Part shown: one piece after another, positions 52,497-62,374 of the stretch
Layout: each line of letters starts with the position of its first letter
Position numbering within the stretch: the first letter of the stretch is position 1
Assembly: GCA_019084025.1 (NCBI GenBank)
Contig: JAHRBI010000007.1
Location: 124,001 to 188,000, forward strand
DNA length: 64,000 nucleotides
Source: Burkholderiaceae bacterium DAT-1
GTDB lineage: Bacteria; Pseudomonadota; Gammaproteobacteria; Burkholderiales; Chitinimonadaceae
Reading direction: 5' to 3'
Made by a program: the position numbers and the translations under genes
Notes under the pieces: generated by a model
Databases searched by the model: none
What the model was told of the DNA's origin: nothing
What the model saw: only the letters and a program-made list of their open reading frames with translations

Positions 52497-54032
52497 ATGT
52501 GCGGCATTCTCGGTGTGGTTGCGAAAACACCTGTCAACCAACTTCTCTATGACGGACTGCTGGTACTGCAGCATCGTGGGCAGGATGCTGCCGGTATTGT
52601 GACAGCGCAAGAGACTGGCGTTATGCATATGCATAAAGGGCAGGGGCTGGTCAGCGATGTGTTCCGCACCCGCAATATGCGGAGCCTGATGGGTCATGTC
52701 GGTATCGGTCACGTTCGCTATCCGACTGCGGGCTCTGCATCTTCCATGGCTGAAGCACAACCGTTTTATGTCAACAGCCCCTTCGGCATTGTGCTGGCAC
52801 ACAACGGTAATCTGACCAATCATGTGCAACTGAAGGAGCAGATGTATCGCAATGATTTGCGGCACATTAACACCAACTCCGATTCGGAAGCGCTGCTGAA
52901 CGTCTTTGCCTATGAGTTGCAGCAGCGAACTCGTGGTTTCGAGCTGGCTCCGCAAACCATTTTTGATGCGATTGCCGCAGTGCATCGACGTGTCAAGGGT
53001 GCGTATGCTGTCGTCGCGATCATCGCAGGTTACGGGCTTGTGGCATTCCGTGACCCGAATGGTATCCGGCCGCTGGTATTGGGTGAGCACGAAACTGCTG
53101 ACGGCACTGAATTCCTGCTGGCCTCTGAATCGGTGGCGCTCGATACGCTGGGCTTCAAGATGACCCGTGATGTAGAGCCGGGCGAAGGCATCTTTATCAC
53201 TTTCGATGGTAAGTTCCACAGCAAGCAATGTGCTGATAAGCCGAAGCTCGTCCCCTGTATTTTCGAGCATGTGTATTTCGCACGGCCAGATTCGGTGATG
53301 GATGGCATTTCGGTGTATCAGGCACGCCTGAATATGGGTGATAACCTGGCCGATAAGATTCGTTCGGAACTGACGGATTTTGACATCGATGTGGTCATTC
53401 CGATTCCGGATACCAGCCGACCCAGCGCATTGCAGCTCGCCGAACGTCTTGGTCTGCCATATCGTGAGGGCTTCCAGAAGAATCGCTATATCGGCCGGAC
53501 ATTTATCATGCCGGGTCAGGCGACGCGAAAGAAATCCGTTCGCCAGAAACTGAATCCGATTGCGATTGAGTTTGCAGGCCGCAATGTTCTGCTGGTGGAT
53601 GATTCTATCGTGCGTGGTACGACATCCAAGCAAATCGTTACCATGGCGCGTGAGTCTGGTGCAAAGAAAGTCTACTTTGCCTCTGCTGCTCCGGCTGTAC
53701 GTTTCCCGCATGTGTATGGCATTGATATGCCAACCCGCGCCGAGCTGATTGCTACCGGCCGCAATGAAGCCCAGGTCGCAGAAGAAATCGGTGCGGATGC
53801 CGTATTTTACCAGGATCTGGATGCGCTCAAGCGGGCGGTATCGGATGCCAGTAATGGCAAGGTCAACGAATTCGAGGCCTCCTGTTTCTCGGGTGAATAC
53901 GTGACGGGTGATGTGGATGAAGCCTATCTTGATGCCATTGAAAACCGTCGATCCAGCCCGCTGTCTAAAGGCGGAGAGGCAGGATCAGTGGTCGACCTGA
54001 ACGTCGGTGTGGCGGAACAAAACCTGATGTAA
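52497..54032 (+). CDS. purF: Amidophosphoribosyltransferase PurF
   Basis: A 511-residue enzyme that commits PRPP to purine synthesis. The N-terminal nucleophile is Cys2 (MCGILGV), starting the Ntn glutaminase domain; the C-terminal phosphoribosyltransferase domain has the PRPP motif [14 protein letters not shown] (about 364-377). AAGGAAG precedes the ATG. It shares a unit with cvpA and is followed by a terminator. Confidence 0.97.
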   Translation: MCGILGVVAKTPVNQLLYDGLLVLQHRGQDAAGIVTAQETGVMHMHKGQGLVSDVFRTRNMRSLMGHVGIGHVRYPTAGSASSMAEAQPFYVNSPFGIVLAHNGNLTNHVQLKEQMYRNDLRHINTNSDSEALLNVFAYELQQRTRGFELAPQTIFDAIAAVHRRVKGAYAVVAIIAGYGLVAFRDPNGIRPLVLGEHETADGTEFLLASESVALDTLGFKMTRDVEPGEGIFITFDGKFHSKQCADKPKLVPCIFEHVYFARPDSVMDGISVYQARLNMGDNLADKIRSELTDFDIDVVIPIPDTSRPSALQLAERLGLPYREGFQKNRYIGRTFIMPGQATRKKSVRQKLNPIAIEFAGRNVLLVDDSIVRGTTSKQIVTMARESGAKKVYFASAAPAVRFPHVYGIDMPTRAELIATGRNEAQVAEEIGADAVFYQDLDALKRAVSDASNGKVNEFEASCFSGEYVTGDVDEAYLDAIENRRSSPLSKGGEAGSVVDLNVGVAEQNLM

Positions 54033-54057
54033 AGCGGGTTCTCGCACTGGCAAATTG

Positions 54058-54086
54058 AAACCCTGCTTGTCAAAGGCAGGGTTTTT
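54058..54086 (+). terminator. Rho-independent terminator after purF
   Basis: AAACCCTGC and GCAGGGTTT form a perfect nine-base stem around a nine-base loop, and the T-run continues for five bases. Confidence 0.85.
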
Positions 54087-54188
54087 GCTTATGGTGGCTA
54101 GAAAATATATATCTGCAGCCACCCAAGTCAATACAGCATATCGCCATGTGCATGGGTACCAAGCCCCTGCATCGCAGAACAAGGAAAC

Positions 54189-55364
54189 ATGATGTTTGAA
54201 AATCACGGATACGATCTGGATACCCTAGCCATTCGTGCAGGCCAGGAACGCAGTCAGTTTGGTGAACACGCCGAAGCCATGTATCTCAGTTCCAGCTTTG
54301 TCAGTGAGAGTGCCGAACAAGCTGCTGCGCGTTTTATTGGGCAGGAGCCCGGATTTATTTATTCGCGTTTCAGCAATCCGACCGTGACCTTGTTTCAAGA
54401 GCGTTTGGCTGCGCTTGAAGATGCAGAAATGTGTATTGCTACCGCCTCGGGCATGGCCGCCATTCTATCGCTCTGCATGGCGCACTTGAAGGCAGGCGAT
54501 CATATCGTAGCGTCAAATGCCCTGTTTGGCTCGACCATCCAGTTCTTTAACAACTATCTTGCGAAGTTCGGCGTGACAGTGACCTATGTGTCGCCAGTGG
54601 ATTTGTCTGCATGGCAAAGCGCGGTCAAACCGGAAACCAAGCTGTTTTTCCTGGAATCTCCGTCTAATCCACTTACCGAAATCGCTGATATCCGCGCCAT
54701 ATCGGATATCGCCCATGCGCATGGTGCACTGGTCGTGGTTGATAATTGTTTCTGTACACCGATTTTGCAGCAGCCATTGAAGCTTGGCGCAGATTTAATT
54801 GTCCATTCTGCAACCAAATATATCGACGGTCAGGGGCGGGTGTTGGGGGGGGCAGTGCTGGGCGCAAAAGCACTGGTTGATCCGGTGTACATGTTCTTGC
54901 GAACAGCCGGTCCGACCATGTCAGCTTTTAATGCATGGGTACTGGTGAAAGGTCTCGAGACACTCAAGCTGCGTATGGATGCACATTGCGCAAATGCACT
55001 GGAGTTGGCGACATGGCTTGAAAGCCGCCCGGAAGTCGAGCGCGTGTATTACCCCGGATTGCCTTCCCATGCGCAACATGAACTGGCGATGCGGCAGCAG
55101 CGTGCCGGGGGTGGGGTGGTAAGTTTTGTGGTGAAGGGTGGGCGTGAAGCGGCATGGAAGTTGATTAATGCCACGCAAATGTTGTCCATTACAGCAAATC
55201 TGGGTGATGTTAAAACGACCATTACGCATCCAGCCACAACCACACATGCACGTGTTACACCGGAAGCACGCGCCGCTGCGGGTATTGTTGAAGGATTGAT
55301 TCGAATTGCAGTTGGCATCGAATCCATACAGGATATCAAGCGCGATCTGCTACGCGGATTCTGA
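54189..55364 (+). CDS. metZ: O-succinylhomoserine sulfhydrylase MetZ
   Basis: A 391-residue Cys/Met-metabolism PLP enzyme. The PLP lysine is Lys210 in HSATKYIDGQGRVLGG; other marks are YSRFSNPTVTLFQERLA and GLETLKLRM. Position after purF is typical for metZ, which makes homocysteine directly from O-succinylhomoserine and sulfide. Distinguishing it from cystathionine gamma-synthase rests on context and on the YSRFSNPT pattern. AAGGAA precedes tandem ATGs at 54189 and 54192. Confidence 0.9.
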   Translation: MMFENHGYDLDTLAIRAGQERSQFGEHAEAMYLSSSFVSESAEQAAARFIGQEPGFIYSRFSNPTVTLFQERLAALEDAEMCIATASGMAAILSLCMAHLKAGDHIVASNALFGSTIQFFNNYLAKFGVTVTYVSPVDLSAWQSAVKPETKLFFLESPSNPLTEIADIRAISDIAHAHGALVVVDNCFCTPILQQPLKLGADLIVHSATKYIDGQGRVLGGAVLGAKALVDPVYMFLRTAGPTMSAFNAWVLVKGLETLKLRMDAHCANALELATWLESRPEVERVYYPGLPSHAQHELAMRQQRAGGGVVSFVVKGGREAAWKLINATQMLSITANLGDVKTTITHPATTTHARVTPEARAAAGIVEGLIRIAVGIESIQDIKRDLLRGF

Positions 55365-55475
55365 TTTAGTACACATGAATGTGCGCTCAATGCGCATACC
55401 TCAAGGGATTCAGAGGGATGTATGATATAGTCATAGACCTCTGACTCCCCTACTTGCCTCTTGCCAGCCTGATTC

Positions 55476-57791
55476 ATGAAGTTCTCATCGATCTCTTTAG
55501 TATCTCCTCTGTCGCGCCCAGCGTTGTTGACTTTTATTGCACTGAGTACTTGGTCGATTTACTGCCGTTCAGATGATGCACCCGCTATGCCTGCGCCTTA
55601 TGAAATATCGGCAGGGGCAATTCAGTTTGGCGGGCAAAATGGCCACCTAGGTATCGGTTATCAAAATGGCGGACACTTCCGCCTTGAGGGGATGGGCGTG
55701 TTTGCTGAAAGTAAACGCTCGGCCTGGACCCTCAATGGCTGGTTGGGTGATCGTGCGGGTGGTGGTGTTCAGCTGGGCTATCAATGGCTGCCTGCCGGTC
55801 AGACCGACTCGGTCTGGAAGACGTTCGCGGCGTTTGATCGTAATGCCAGCGGATTTGCAAAGGCAACATTCGGGGCGGGCGTAGAACGCGAACAGTGGTC
55901 GGCTTCACTTGCGCTATCCCATAGCGTTTCCGGTAGACAATTGACTGCAGAATCGACAGTAGTCGACAGTGTGTCAGTCAATGGCAATTTGGCAACAGGA
56001 CAGCCATTTATTGATACGACTACCACACTCACCACCACCCGTGCTTTTACTCAGGCATATGAGCAAGGGGTTGGTGCGCGAGTCGGACGGTTCGATCCTT
56101 CCACACTGATTCGATTGAGTGGTGGGCTGGATTATGAATGGGGAAAATCCGCCAACCATCAGGTGACTGCATCAGTTGATCTAGAAAAATACTTTGAGCA
56201 GTCACCGCATAGTCTGGCATTGCATTGGGAGTTCGGGCGTAAGTCTGGCGAGTTTGTAGAGCATACATCCGAGCACCGCGCACAACTGGTTTGGCGTTAT
56301 GCACTCGGCGGCCATGGATTTGCCCGCCAAAAGCAGATTCGTATGACGCCTTACATCGAGACCGTACCGGCACGCATGGGTTCTAAGCCGGAGACAGTGC
56401 TGGTCAAGCACGCGATTACCATCAATACAGATGCATTCTTCGATTACGGAAAATACGTGCTCCGTGACGATGCGCTGGCGTCCCTTGCCAAGTTGACGCA
56501 GTCGCTTAGAAAGGCACAGCTCGACGGGATGGTCAAAATTACGGGGCATACCTGTGATCTGGGATCGGACAAGTACAATCTTGCGCTCTCAAAGTATCGC
56601 GCGGATCGAATCAAGCAGTTCCTGATCGAGGCACTGGTGGTTCAGCCTGATCAGGTGATGACCGAGGGGAAGGGTAAGCGCGAGCCGAAATATCCATCGG
56701 ATAAAGATCATCGCCATTTAAATCGTCGCGTCGATATTGAGTTTGTGACGGTAGAGCCGCGCGAGGAGTTAAGGCAGGTTGACGTACCTGTTCCGGCGCA
56801 GACCCACATTGCGTGGCGAGAGGAAGAAATCGAGACACTACCTACGTGGGCTCGGCAATCCTTACGGACAAGTGTTTCATACAAGCAATCTGTGGATACG
56901 TATGTGACCAAGGAGGTCAGTTCATCGTCGTCCACCACGCGTAAGTGGATCTACCTGCCACCTCAGACATCGAGCAAGACATTTGCAGTTAAGCAGTCGA
57001 GTGTGACCTCTCTGGATGTTTTGCAAAGTGTGACAGACCCGAACGGCGATACGGTAAAGTTGGTATCAGTGTCGCCTGCCGCGCGGGGCACCATTGAATG
57101 GTCGGGTAAGCAGGTTGTATATACTGCCCCTGACGCCTATCTAGGCTCGGATAGTTTTACCTATGTGGTTGAGAATGCACATGGCAAGCAGGCCACTGGC
57201 CTTATTTATCTGGATGTCACTGCTAAGCCAAAGCCTCCGGTAGCGAATGAGGATGCGGGTACGACTATGGAGTCGCAGCCGAAAGATGTAGCCGTTCTGG
57301 CAAACGATTCAGACCCGGACGGGGGCACACTGCTAATTACATCTTTATCGACTCCAGCACATGGACAGGTCAGCATTGCTAACGGAAGCATGGTGCGTTA
57401 CACCCCAGCAGCAGGTTTCACTGGTACGGATGAGTTTACATACACTATCCGGAATGGCGATGGCATGACCGCTTCTGCCAAAGTACTGATGAACGTAATT
57501 GCTAATCCGGCGCTCGGTGAGTTGATGGCGCGTAATGATCTGTATTATGTGCCTAGCACCCGTCCGAGTACGCTCAATGTTCTGCTAAACGATCTTAATT
57601 CAGGGCAATTTCCGCTTCGCATTGTGGCCTTGACTCAACCGCAGGCAGATTTAGGTGCAGTATCCACGGATGGGCAAACGGTGACGTTCACGCCAACGGG
57701 TAAAGTGTTCACCAGTGATGTTTTCACCTATACCATTCGCGATAGTAACGGCCGCACCTCGACTGCGACCGTTACGCTGATTGATCCATGA
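55476..57791 (+). CDS. OmpA-family outer-membrane protein with C-terminal Ig-like repeats
   Basis: A 771-residue surface-envelope protein. After a signal-like N-terminus, residues about 45-300 alternate in a beta-barrel pattern with many Gly and aromatic residues. The OmpA C-terminal peptidoglycan-binding domain covers about 312-425 (FFDYGKYVLRD, then KITGHTCDLGSDKYNLALSK and RRVDIEF). After a linker come three Ig-like Big_9-type units (about 510-585, 588-680 and 685-771), each with a VLANDSDPDGG- or SVTDPNGDT-like turn and a DEFTYTIR-like strand. Barrel plus OmpA plus Ig repeats is an unusual order, since OmpA domains are commonly terminal. Its last codon is eight bases from the convergent PepSY gene. 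Confidence 0.8.
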   Translation: MKFSSISLVSPLSRPALLTFIALSTWSIYCRSDDAPAMPAPYEISAGAIQFGGQNGHLGIGYQNGGHFRLEGMGVFAESKRSAWTLNGWLGDRAGGGVQLGYQWLPAGQTDSVWKTFAAFDRNASGFAKATFGAGVEREQWSASLALSHSVSGRQLTAESTVVDSVSVNGNLATGQPFIDTTTTLTTTRAFTQAYEQGVGARVGRFDPSTLIRLSGGLDYEWGKSANHQVTASVDLEKYFEQSPHSLALHWEFGRKSGEFVEHTSEHRAQLVWRYALGGHGFARQKQIRMTPYIETVPARMGSKPETVLVKHAITINTDAFFDYGKYVLRDDALASLAKLTQSLRKAQLDGMVKITGHTCDLGSDKYNLALSKYRADRIKQFLIEALVVQPDQVMTEGKGKREPKYPSDKDHRHLNRRVDIEFVTVEPREELRQVDVPVPAQTHIAWREEEIETLPTWARQSLRTSVSYKQSVDTYVTKEVSSSSSTTRKWIYLPPQTSSKTFAVKQSSVTSLDVLQSVTDPNGDTVKLVSVSPAARGTIEWSGKQVVYTAPDAYLGSDSFTYVVENAHGKQATGLIYLDVTAKPKPPVANEDAGTTMESQPKDVAVLANDSDPDGGTLLITSLSTPAHGQVSIANGSMVRYTPAAGFTGTDEFTYTIRNGDGMTASAKVLMNVIANPALGELMARNDLYYVPSTRPSTLNVLLNDLNSGQFPLRIVALTQPQADLGAVSTDGQTVTFTPTGKVFTSDVFTYTIRDSNGRTSTATVTLIDP

Positions 57792-57799
57792 GTGAGGCA

Positions 57800-59392
57800 T
57801 TAGCGAGCGCTGAACCAGACACTATCGCTTGAGCCACCGATGACCCGCTTTTGGGTGATACGCGCCATTGCGTGGAGAACCAACGCGCCAGCAAGTGCTG
57901 TGGCTTCTATTGCAACGCTGGAAGATAAGGCATCTGGGTATGTAATCAGGGTACTTAGAAGCCACGTGATTGGAATGGCCGCAGTCAGCCACGCTGCAAG
58001 GTAGAGTAGTTCAAAAGCCGCCCGCGCAGCGCCTCGCCAGAATGCCCAGCCAATACAGGCGCAGAAGGCGCCATAGTAAAGCCAGTCATGCAGATGGACT
58101 GCACCACCCAGGATGCTGGGTAGCCATTTGCTACCCAGCAGCATAAATGAAATGCCGCAGATGCATCCGAGACAGACGCCAATGGTTGCGGATGCGATCA
58201 GCAGCGTGTCGCGGCGCTGAGCCGGATTAGACTGATCTTTACTTGCCCGTTTGCGACGACTTTCAATCCACAGCAGATTGCCACTGTAGAACAACCACGC
58301 ACCGGCCAGCGCGAGCAGGAAGTAGAGCCATTTGATTGCCATTCCTCCGAACGATGCCATGTGCAGGGCAAAGAAGCTACTGATCACGAGGTTGGCTGTT
58401 GGCTGCTGTCCGGGGAGAAAGTCGCGATTGCGCTCTTTGCCTGTATAGGGATCAAACGCAATAAAGCCACCACGTGCACGTGGATTGACAGCTGTCGGAT
58501 CTTCGCCCCAGATGCGGACAATAGATCGGGGTTGACCAATCTGCTGAAATTGCAAGCGACTGACATGCAGGGAGGGTGCGACTGCGTGCGCCTGCTTCAG
58601 CAAGGTTGCAAGGGGAATCAGCGTGGAAGCCAGGGCAGGCGTGGGCGTAGGCTTGTGGCCGCCGCGTTCTGAATGCTGGCGGATACTTTGATTGTGCAGG
58701 AGATGATCTTGAGCCGCATAGATGACGTCATGAAACGCAAATACGGCGGCGGTGATGGCCATCACCAGGTGAAATGGCAAGCTGAATAGCCCGACAACAT
58801 TGTGCGCATCCAGCCACATGCGCTTGAGATTCTTGCCCATGCGCAGGGCAAAGCAATCCTTGATGAGCGTGGGTAGCAGAACAATCACGCCGGAAATCAG
58901 CGCCAGCGCATACAGCATGGCGATGATACCCATGATCCAGCGAGCAGGATCGTTATCGACAGGCAGGCCGATTACTCTATGAAGCGTATCAATAAAGTCT
59001 GCGACCGGAGAGGGGTGCATCGCCTCGACCTGGAGTCGGCCCTGAGCATCGAACGTACTGATCCATTGTGATTTGATTCCCGATTCCTCTTCCTCTTCGT
59101 CAGTGGATGCAGCCCAGCGCAAGGCTGCAATCTTGTCCTGATCCTCTGACAATTCGATCATAAAGTCGCGAGCAGCATCAGGACGTGCAGCTAGCGTCTG
59201 ATGAATCAGTTCGGGTGCTGCGGATAGCGGAACGGCCTGAATGTGCGAAGGTGGACTGAGCCAGCGTGCAATCGGCTCCTTGAATACGGTAAAGGCCCCT
59301 GCGTAAAACGCGATGAACAGAGCCAAGCCGGCAATGATGCCGGTCCAGGTATGCAGTGTTTTATACAGCCGCAGAATATCCGAGCGAATCAT
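57800..59392 (-). CDS. PepSY-associated iron-regulated membrane protein (PiuB-like)
   Basis: A 530-residue inner-membrane protein with about seven to eight helices. The N-terminal helix (about 12-35, LHTWTGIIAGLALFIAFYAG) carries the His typical of PepSY_TM proteins; later helices include LVMAITAAVFAFHDVIYA. These proteins are encoded with siderophore receptors and are thought to reduce or release iron from ferri-siderophores. It is the last gene of a leftward iron-uptake unit with DUF3649, DUF3325 and the TonB-dependent receptor. Confidence 0.88.
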   Translation of the reverse strand: MIRSDILRLYKTLHTWTGIIAGLALFIAFYAGAFTVFKEPIARWLSPPSHIQAVPLSAAPELIHQTLAARPDAARDFMIELSEDQDKIAALRWAASTDEEEEESGIKSQWISTFDAQGRLQVEAMHPSPVADFIDTLHRVIGLPVDNDPARWIMGIIAMLYALALISGVIVLLPTLIKDCFALRMGKNLKRMWLDAHNVVGLFSLPFHLVMAITAAVFAFHDVIYAAQDHLLHNQSIRQHSERGGHKPTPTPALASTLIPLATLLKQAHAVAPSLHVSRLQFQQIGQPRSIVRIWGEDPTAVNPRARGGFIAFDPYTGKERNRDFLPGQQPTANLVISSFFALHMASFGGMAIKWLYFLLALAGAWLFYSGNLLWIESRRKRASKDQSNPAQRRDTLLIASATIGVCLGCICGISFMLLGSKWLPSILGGAVHLHDWLYYGAFCACIGWAFWRGAARAAFELLYLAAWLTAAIPITWLLSTLITYPDALSSSVAIEATALAGALVLHAMARITQKRVIGGSSDSVWFSAR

Positions 59393-59404
59393 TGGGAAAA
59401 TACC

Positions 59405-59695
59405 TTACAGATAGCGAAGTAGTGCGCACAGTGCGGCGAGGACGGCATTGATAGTACTGAGCCAGAGCCATGCGCTGCGTCCGTTTTGAAATAAATAGCT
59501 TGTGCTTAGTACGATGATCCAGACCGGTACAACCATCCACATACACAGTTGCGAGCGTGTGGAAAGCGGCATGCCGGTGGCGAGGGTGTTGAAGATCGCA
59601 CTGACAGCCAATGCGGCCCCCAGTCCAAGCAGCGTGCCTGCCAGTGACTTGGATAGCCAGTCGCGCTGTATCGGAGTAGCTGCAGCTTGACGCAT
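59405..59695 (-). CDS. DUF3649-like small iron-uptake membrane protein
   Basis: A 96-residue protein with three membrane helices (about 17-35, 43-62 and 70-93). A perfect AGGAGG lies upstream of the ATG at 59695; the frame is open to 59737, but that overlaps the preceding gene. The family DUF3649 recurs next to PepSY proteins and siderophore receptors. Exact role unknown; likely an accessory of ferri-siderophore handling. Confidence 0.72.
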   Translation of the reverse strand: MRQAAATPIQRDWLSKSLAGTLLGLGAALAVSAIFNTLATGMPLSTRSQLCMWMVVPVWIIVLSTSYLFQNGRSAWLWLSTINAVLAALCALLRYL

Positions 59696-59696
59696 G

Positions 59697-59960
59697 TCAG
59701 GCCTCCTGTGGGCGCGCAAAAAGATAAACCGGAGCAATCAGTCCAACCATGGTGGCGGTGAGCCATGTGTACACCGCAGTGGCGGGATGCATGCTCAGGC
59801 AGAAGCACATCAGACTGACCAGCCATATCATGAGTGCCAGGCAGCGCAAGGGCCGGGCAGGGAGTTGCGTGTGGCGGACACGCTGGTGCGGGGACGCGAG
59901 ATAGGCGATAAAGCAGGCCACGCCGCTTAATGCGAAGCCGGTAAAAATATGAATCAGCAT
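59697..59960 (-). CDS. DUF3325-like small iron-uptake membrane protein
   Basis: An 87-residue protein with three membrane helices (about 3-20, 38-55 and 60-80) and a basic loop (PHQRVRHTQLPARPLRC). The family DUF3325 stands beside DUF3649 and PepSY genes in many proteobacteria. I use the ATG at 59960; a GTG at 59990 would start inside the terminator hairpin. The DUF3649 start follows the stop by one base. Confidence 0.7.
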   Translation of the reverse strand: MLIHIFTGFALSGVACFIAYLASPHQRVRHTQLPARPLRCLALMIWLVSLMCFCLSMHPATAVYTWLTATMVGLIAPVYLFARPQEA

Positions 59961-59977
59961 GCGTGTGAACCTGTCTA

Positions 59978-60016
59978 AAAGAAAAAGCACCGCCAGCAGA
60001 ATGGTTCCGCCGGCGG
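59978..60016 (-). terminator. Terminator-like hairpin after the siderophore receptor gene
   Basis: On the minus strand CCGCCGGC pairs with GCTGGCGG (one G-U) around an 11-base loop, followed by TGCTTTTTCTTTT. It lies 14 bases past the receptor stop and before the DUF3325 start, so it probably attenuates rather than ends transcription. Confidence 0.6.
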
Positions 60017-60029
60017 CAAAGTGCGAAGC

Positions 60030-62177
60030 TTAGAAGTTCACCGTGGCTGAGGCCGTTACACTACGTGCGGGGCCAAGTGTGGCAATGGGCGTGCTGTCGC
60101 TGAAGCTACCCGAGTAGAAGTGGCGGTCAAACAGATTGCTGATATTTAGCCGCAGGACAACTTGATTCTGATGGATGCGCATGTTGTAACGCATACCTGC
60201 ATCAAACTGGCTCCATCCGGGAATGGACTGTGTATTGGCTGCATCGACATATTGGGCGCTGGTTGCGGTCAGACGACCATCAAGCGTCAGCCCACTCACC
60301 CAGGCTGTATCCCATTCAGCGCCAAGTGTGCCCTGCCAGCGCGGTGCACCGACGGCATCCTTGCCGTTGTAAAGGTTGTAGGCAGTTCGGGTTTGCTCAC
60401 CACGACTATAGGTGGCACCCGCTAGTATGCGCATACCGGGATGTATTTCGCCCGCGCTGGCCCATTCCAAACCACGTACTTGCTTTTCACCGTCATCCGA
60501 ATAAGTGGGCTTCGAACTACTACCGAGGGCAATCAACGTCGGTTTGCGCAAATCAAACAGGCTGAAAGTATGCTGAAGCGCACCGTCCTGCCACTTCACG
60601 CCAATCTCTTTCTGGCGGGTCTGGTATGGTTTGAATACCTGCTGGTAGTTGGTGGCAGCCGTATCGGTGACCGTCTCTCCGGGGCTGAGTCCTTCGACTG
60701 CGTTGGCGTACAGCGAGATGTCTGATCCAAATGGCTGGTAGACCAGCGCCAGTGCAGGTGTCAGGCGCTGTTCGTCGTAGCTGGCGGTAATCTTGCCAGC
60801 ATTGAAGCTTGTGGTTTTCACCTGTTGCTGGCGAGCGCCCAGCGTCACAGACAGTTGCTTGTCTTCCGTGGAAATCGTATCAATCAACGCGAGGCTGCCG
60901 AGTCGGTTTTCCCCCGTTTTATCTGCCGGCGCGGGGATAGCCACCATGCCGGCTACGACTGGACGGTAGATGTTTGAAGTAAAGCGAGCCCGATTCACAT
61001 TGGTGCCGCTTTCCTGATTCAGGCGTGAAGCATGAACCAGCAACGCATGCCGTATGCCTGCGGTTTGCAGTGACGCGCGCAAGCCAGCTTCGGCCGATAC
61101 GCTGTCCTGATACCCGTTCTGGCCAACCATGACGCCCCAGAAGTCGCCATTGGCCTGAATTTCACGTGCATGCGTACCATTGATAAAGCCACTGAAGGTG
61201 TGCTTGTGTGCTCCCGCGCCAGCAAATACGGACACCTGCTCGTTTAGCATCCAGTCTGCACGGGCAATGATTGCGTCCGACGTAAGATTGCCGTATCCGG
61301 CGCGAAAAGGATTGAGACGAGGATCCGGTGCGGCAGGCACTGGCGTACTGGCAAACCAGTACATGGCGGGCGTACCCCCTTTGAATGACTCGTTGCTGTG
61401 GTAAGCGTCTACTGTCGCGAGCAATTCTGCACTGCGATAGTCAAAGGCGGATGAAAGAAATTGCCGCTGCTTGCTTTGACCATCCAGCGTGGTGTCGCCA
61501 TTGCCGGTTGCAGCATTGATGCGTAATCCGTACGCCTGATTGTCGCCGAAGCGACGCCCGACATCGGCGTGCGTAAACACGTGCGCATCGGATTGGATAC
61601 CCAGTGTGAATTGCGTGACTGGATCATCCTTGGCGCGCTTGGGTACGATATTGATGACGCCGCCTACGCCACCGGCGGGCGGCATGCCGCTGAACAGTGC
61701 GCTCGGGCCCTTTAACAGCTCTACACGTTCGATGAATTCAGCGGGCACATGTCCAACCGGGGTCAGGCCGAACATGCCATTCAGTGATATGTCGCCTGCA
61801 TTGACATCGAAACCGCGAACGCGGAAGTTTTCATACATGTGGCCGTTACTGGTCGTGAATCTGACGGAAGGGTCTGCTGCGAGCACATCTGCCACTGTGC
61901 GTGCCTGTTTGTTCTGGATGAGATCGGCAGTGTAGGCAGTCACGCTGAACGGGATCTCCATGACATCCTGATTACCCTTGGCGCCAAGTTGTGCGCCACT
62001 TGCAATCTGACCACCCGCCTGTGCTTTCGAGAGATCGGTCGGCGAATCTGATTTGGCCTTGATCCTGACCACCGGCAGGGTTGAAGACGTATCCGGTTCG
62101 GCTTCGTCTGCATATGTTACGTGGGAAATTGAAGCCAGGCTCAGGGCCATGGCCAGCGGGGTCATGCGCAGCTTCAT
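60030..62177 (-). CDS. TonB-dependent siderophore receptor
   Basis: A 715-residue outer-membrane receptor. A signal peptide (about 1-23, cleaved near TYA-DEA) is followed by a plug (about 70-185, with NFRVRGFDVNAGDISLNGMFG and ERVELLKGPSALFSGMPPAGG) and a 22-strand barrel (about 190-715) ending in SVTASATVNF with the terminal Phe needed for BAM insertion. The family is TonB-siderophore (TIGR01783-like). A Fur box lies about 100 bases upstream. DUF3325, DUF3649 and PepSY genes follow in the same direction. Confidence 0.93.
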   Translation of the reverse strand: MKLRMTPLAMALSLASISHVTYADEAEPDTSSTLPVVRIKAKSDSPTDLSKAQAGGQIASGAQLGAKGNQDVMEIPFSVTAYTADLIQNKQARTVADVLAADPSVRFTTSNGHMYENFRVRGFDVNAGDISLNGMFGLTPVGHVPAEFIERVELLKGPSALFSGMPPAGGVGGVINIVPKRAKDDPVTQFTLGIQSDAHVFTHADVGRRFGDNQAYGLRINAATGNGDTTLDGQSKQRQFLSSAFDYRSAELLATVDAYHSNESFKGGTPAMYWFASTPVPAAPDPRLNPFRAGYGNLTSDAIIARADWMLNEQVSVFAGAGAHKHTFSGFINGTHAREIQANGDFWGVMVGQNGYQDSVSAEAGLRASLQTAGIRHALLVHASRLNQESGTNVNRARFTSNIYRPVVAGMVAIPAPADKTGENRLGSLALIDTISTEDKQLSVTLGARQQQVKTTSFNAGKITASYDEQRLTPALALVYQPFGSDISLYANAVEGLSPGETVTDTAATNYQQVFKPYQTRQKEIGVKWQDGALQHTFSLFDLRKPTLIALGSSSKPTYSDDGEKQVRGLEWASAGEIHPGMRILAGATYSRGEQTRTAYNLYNGKDAVGAPRWQGTLGAEWDTAWVSGLTLDGRLTATSAQYVDAANTQSIPGWSQFDAGMRYNMRIHQNQVVLRLNISNLFDRHFYSGSFSDSTPIATLGPARSVTASATVNF

Positions 62178-62274
62178 TTGTTACTCCGGTTCTGAATAAC
62201 ACTGGCTGGCGACGGCTGGCTTGTGTGCTGTTTACGTACTCAGGTATGCCCTGAGCTTGAGAGTGTGACATATT

Positions 62275-62293
62275 GTAAATGGGAATCATTATC
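62275..62293. promoter_or_regulatory. Fur box 1 (siderophore-receptor side)
   Basis: GTAAATGGGAATCATTATC matches the 19-base Fur consensus GATAATGATAATCATTATC at 15 of 19 positions. It is in the 197-base gap between the divergent receptor and hemP genes. Confidence 0.85.
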
Positions 62294-62340
62294 ATGAAAA
62301 GTAGGCAAGTTATGTGCAGAGGTGTGACAACAAACATATT

Positions 62341-62359
62341 GCAAATACGAATCGTTATC
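62341..62359. promoter_or_regulatory. Fur box 2 (hemP side)
   Basis: GCAAATACGAATCGTTATC matches the Fur consensus at 13 of 19 positions. It lies 66 bases from box 1 in the same orientation, and both are embedded in a repeat of about 28 bases (62268-62295 and 62334-62361) that begins ACATATTG and ends TTATCAT. Confidence 0.78.
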
Positions 62360-62374
62360 ATTTAGTATGTGCGG

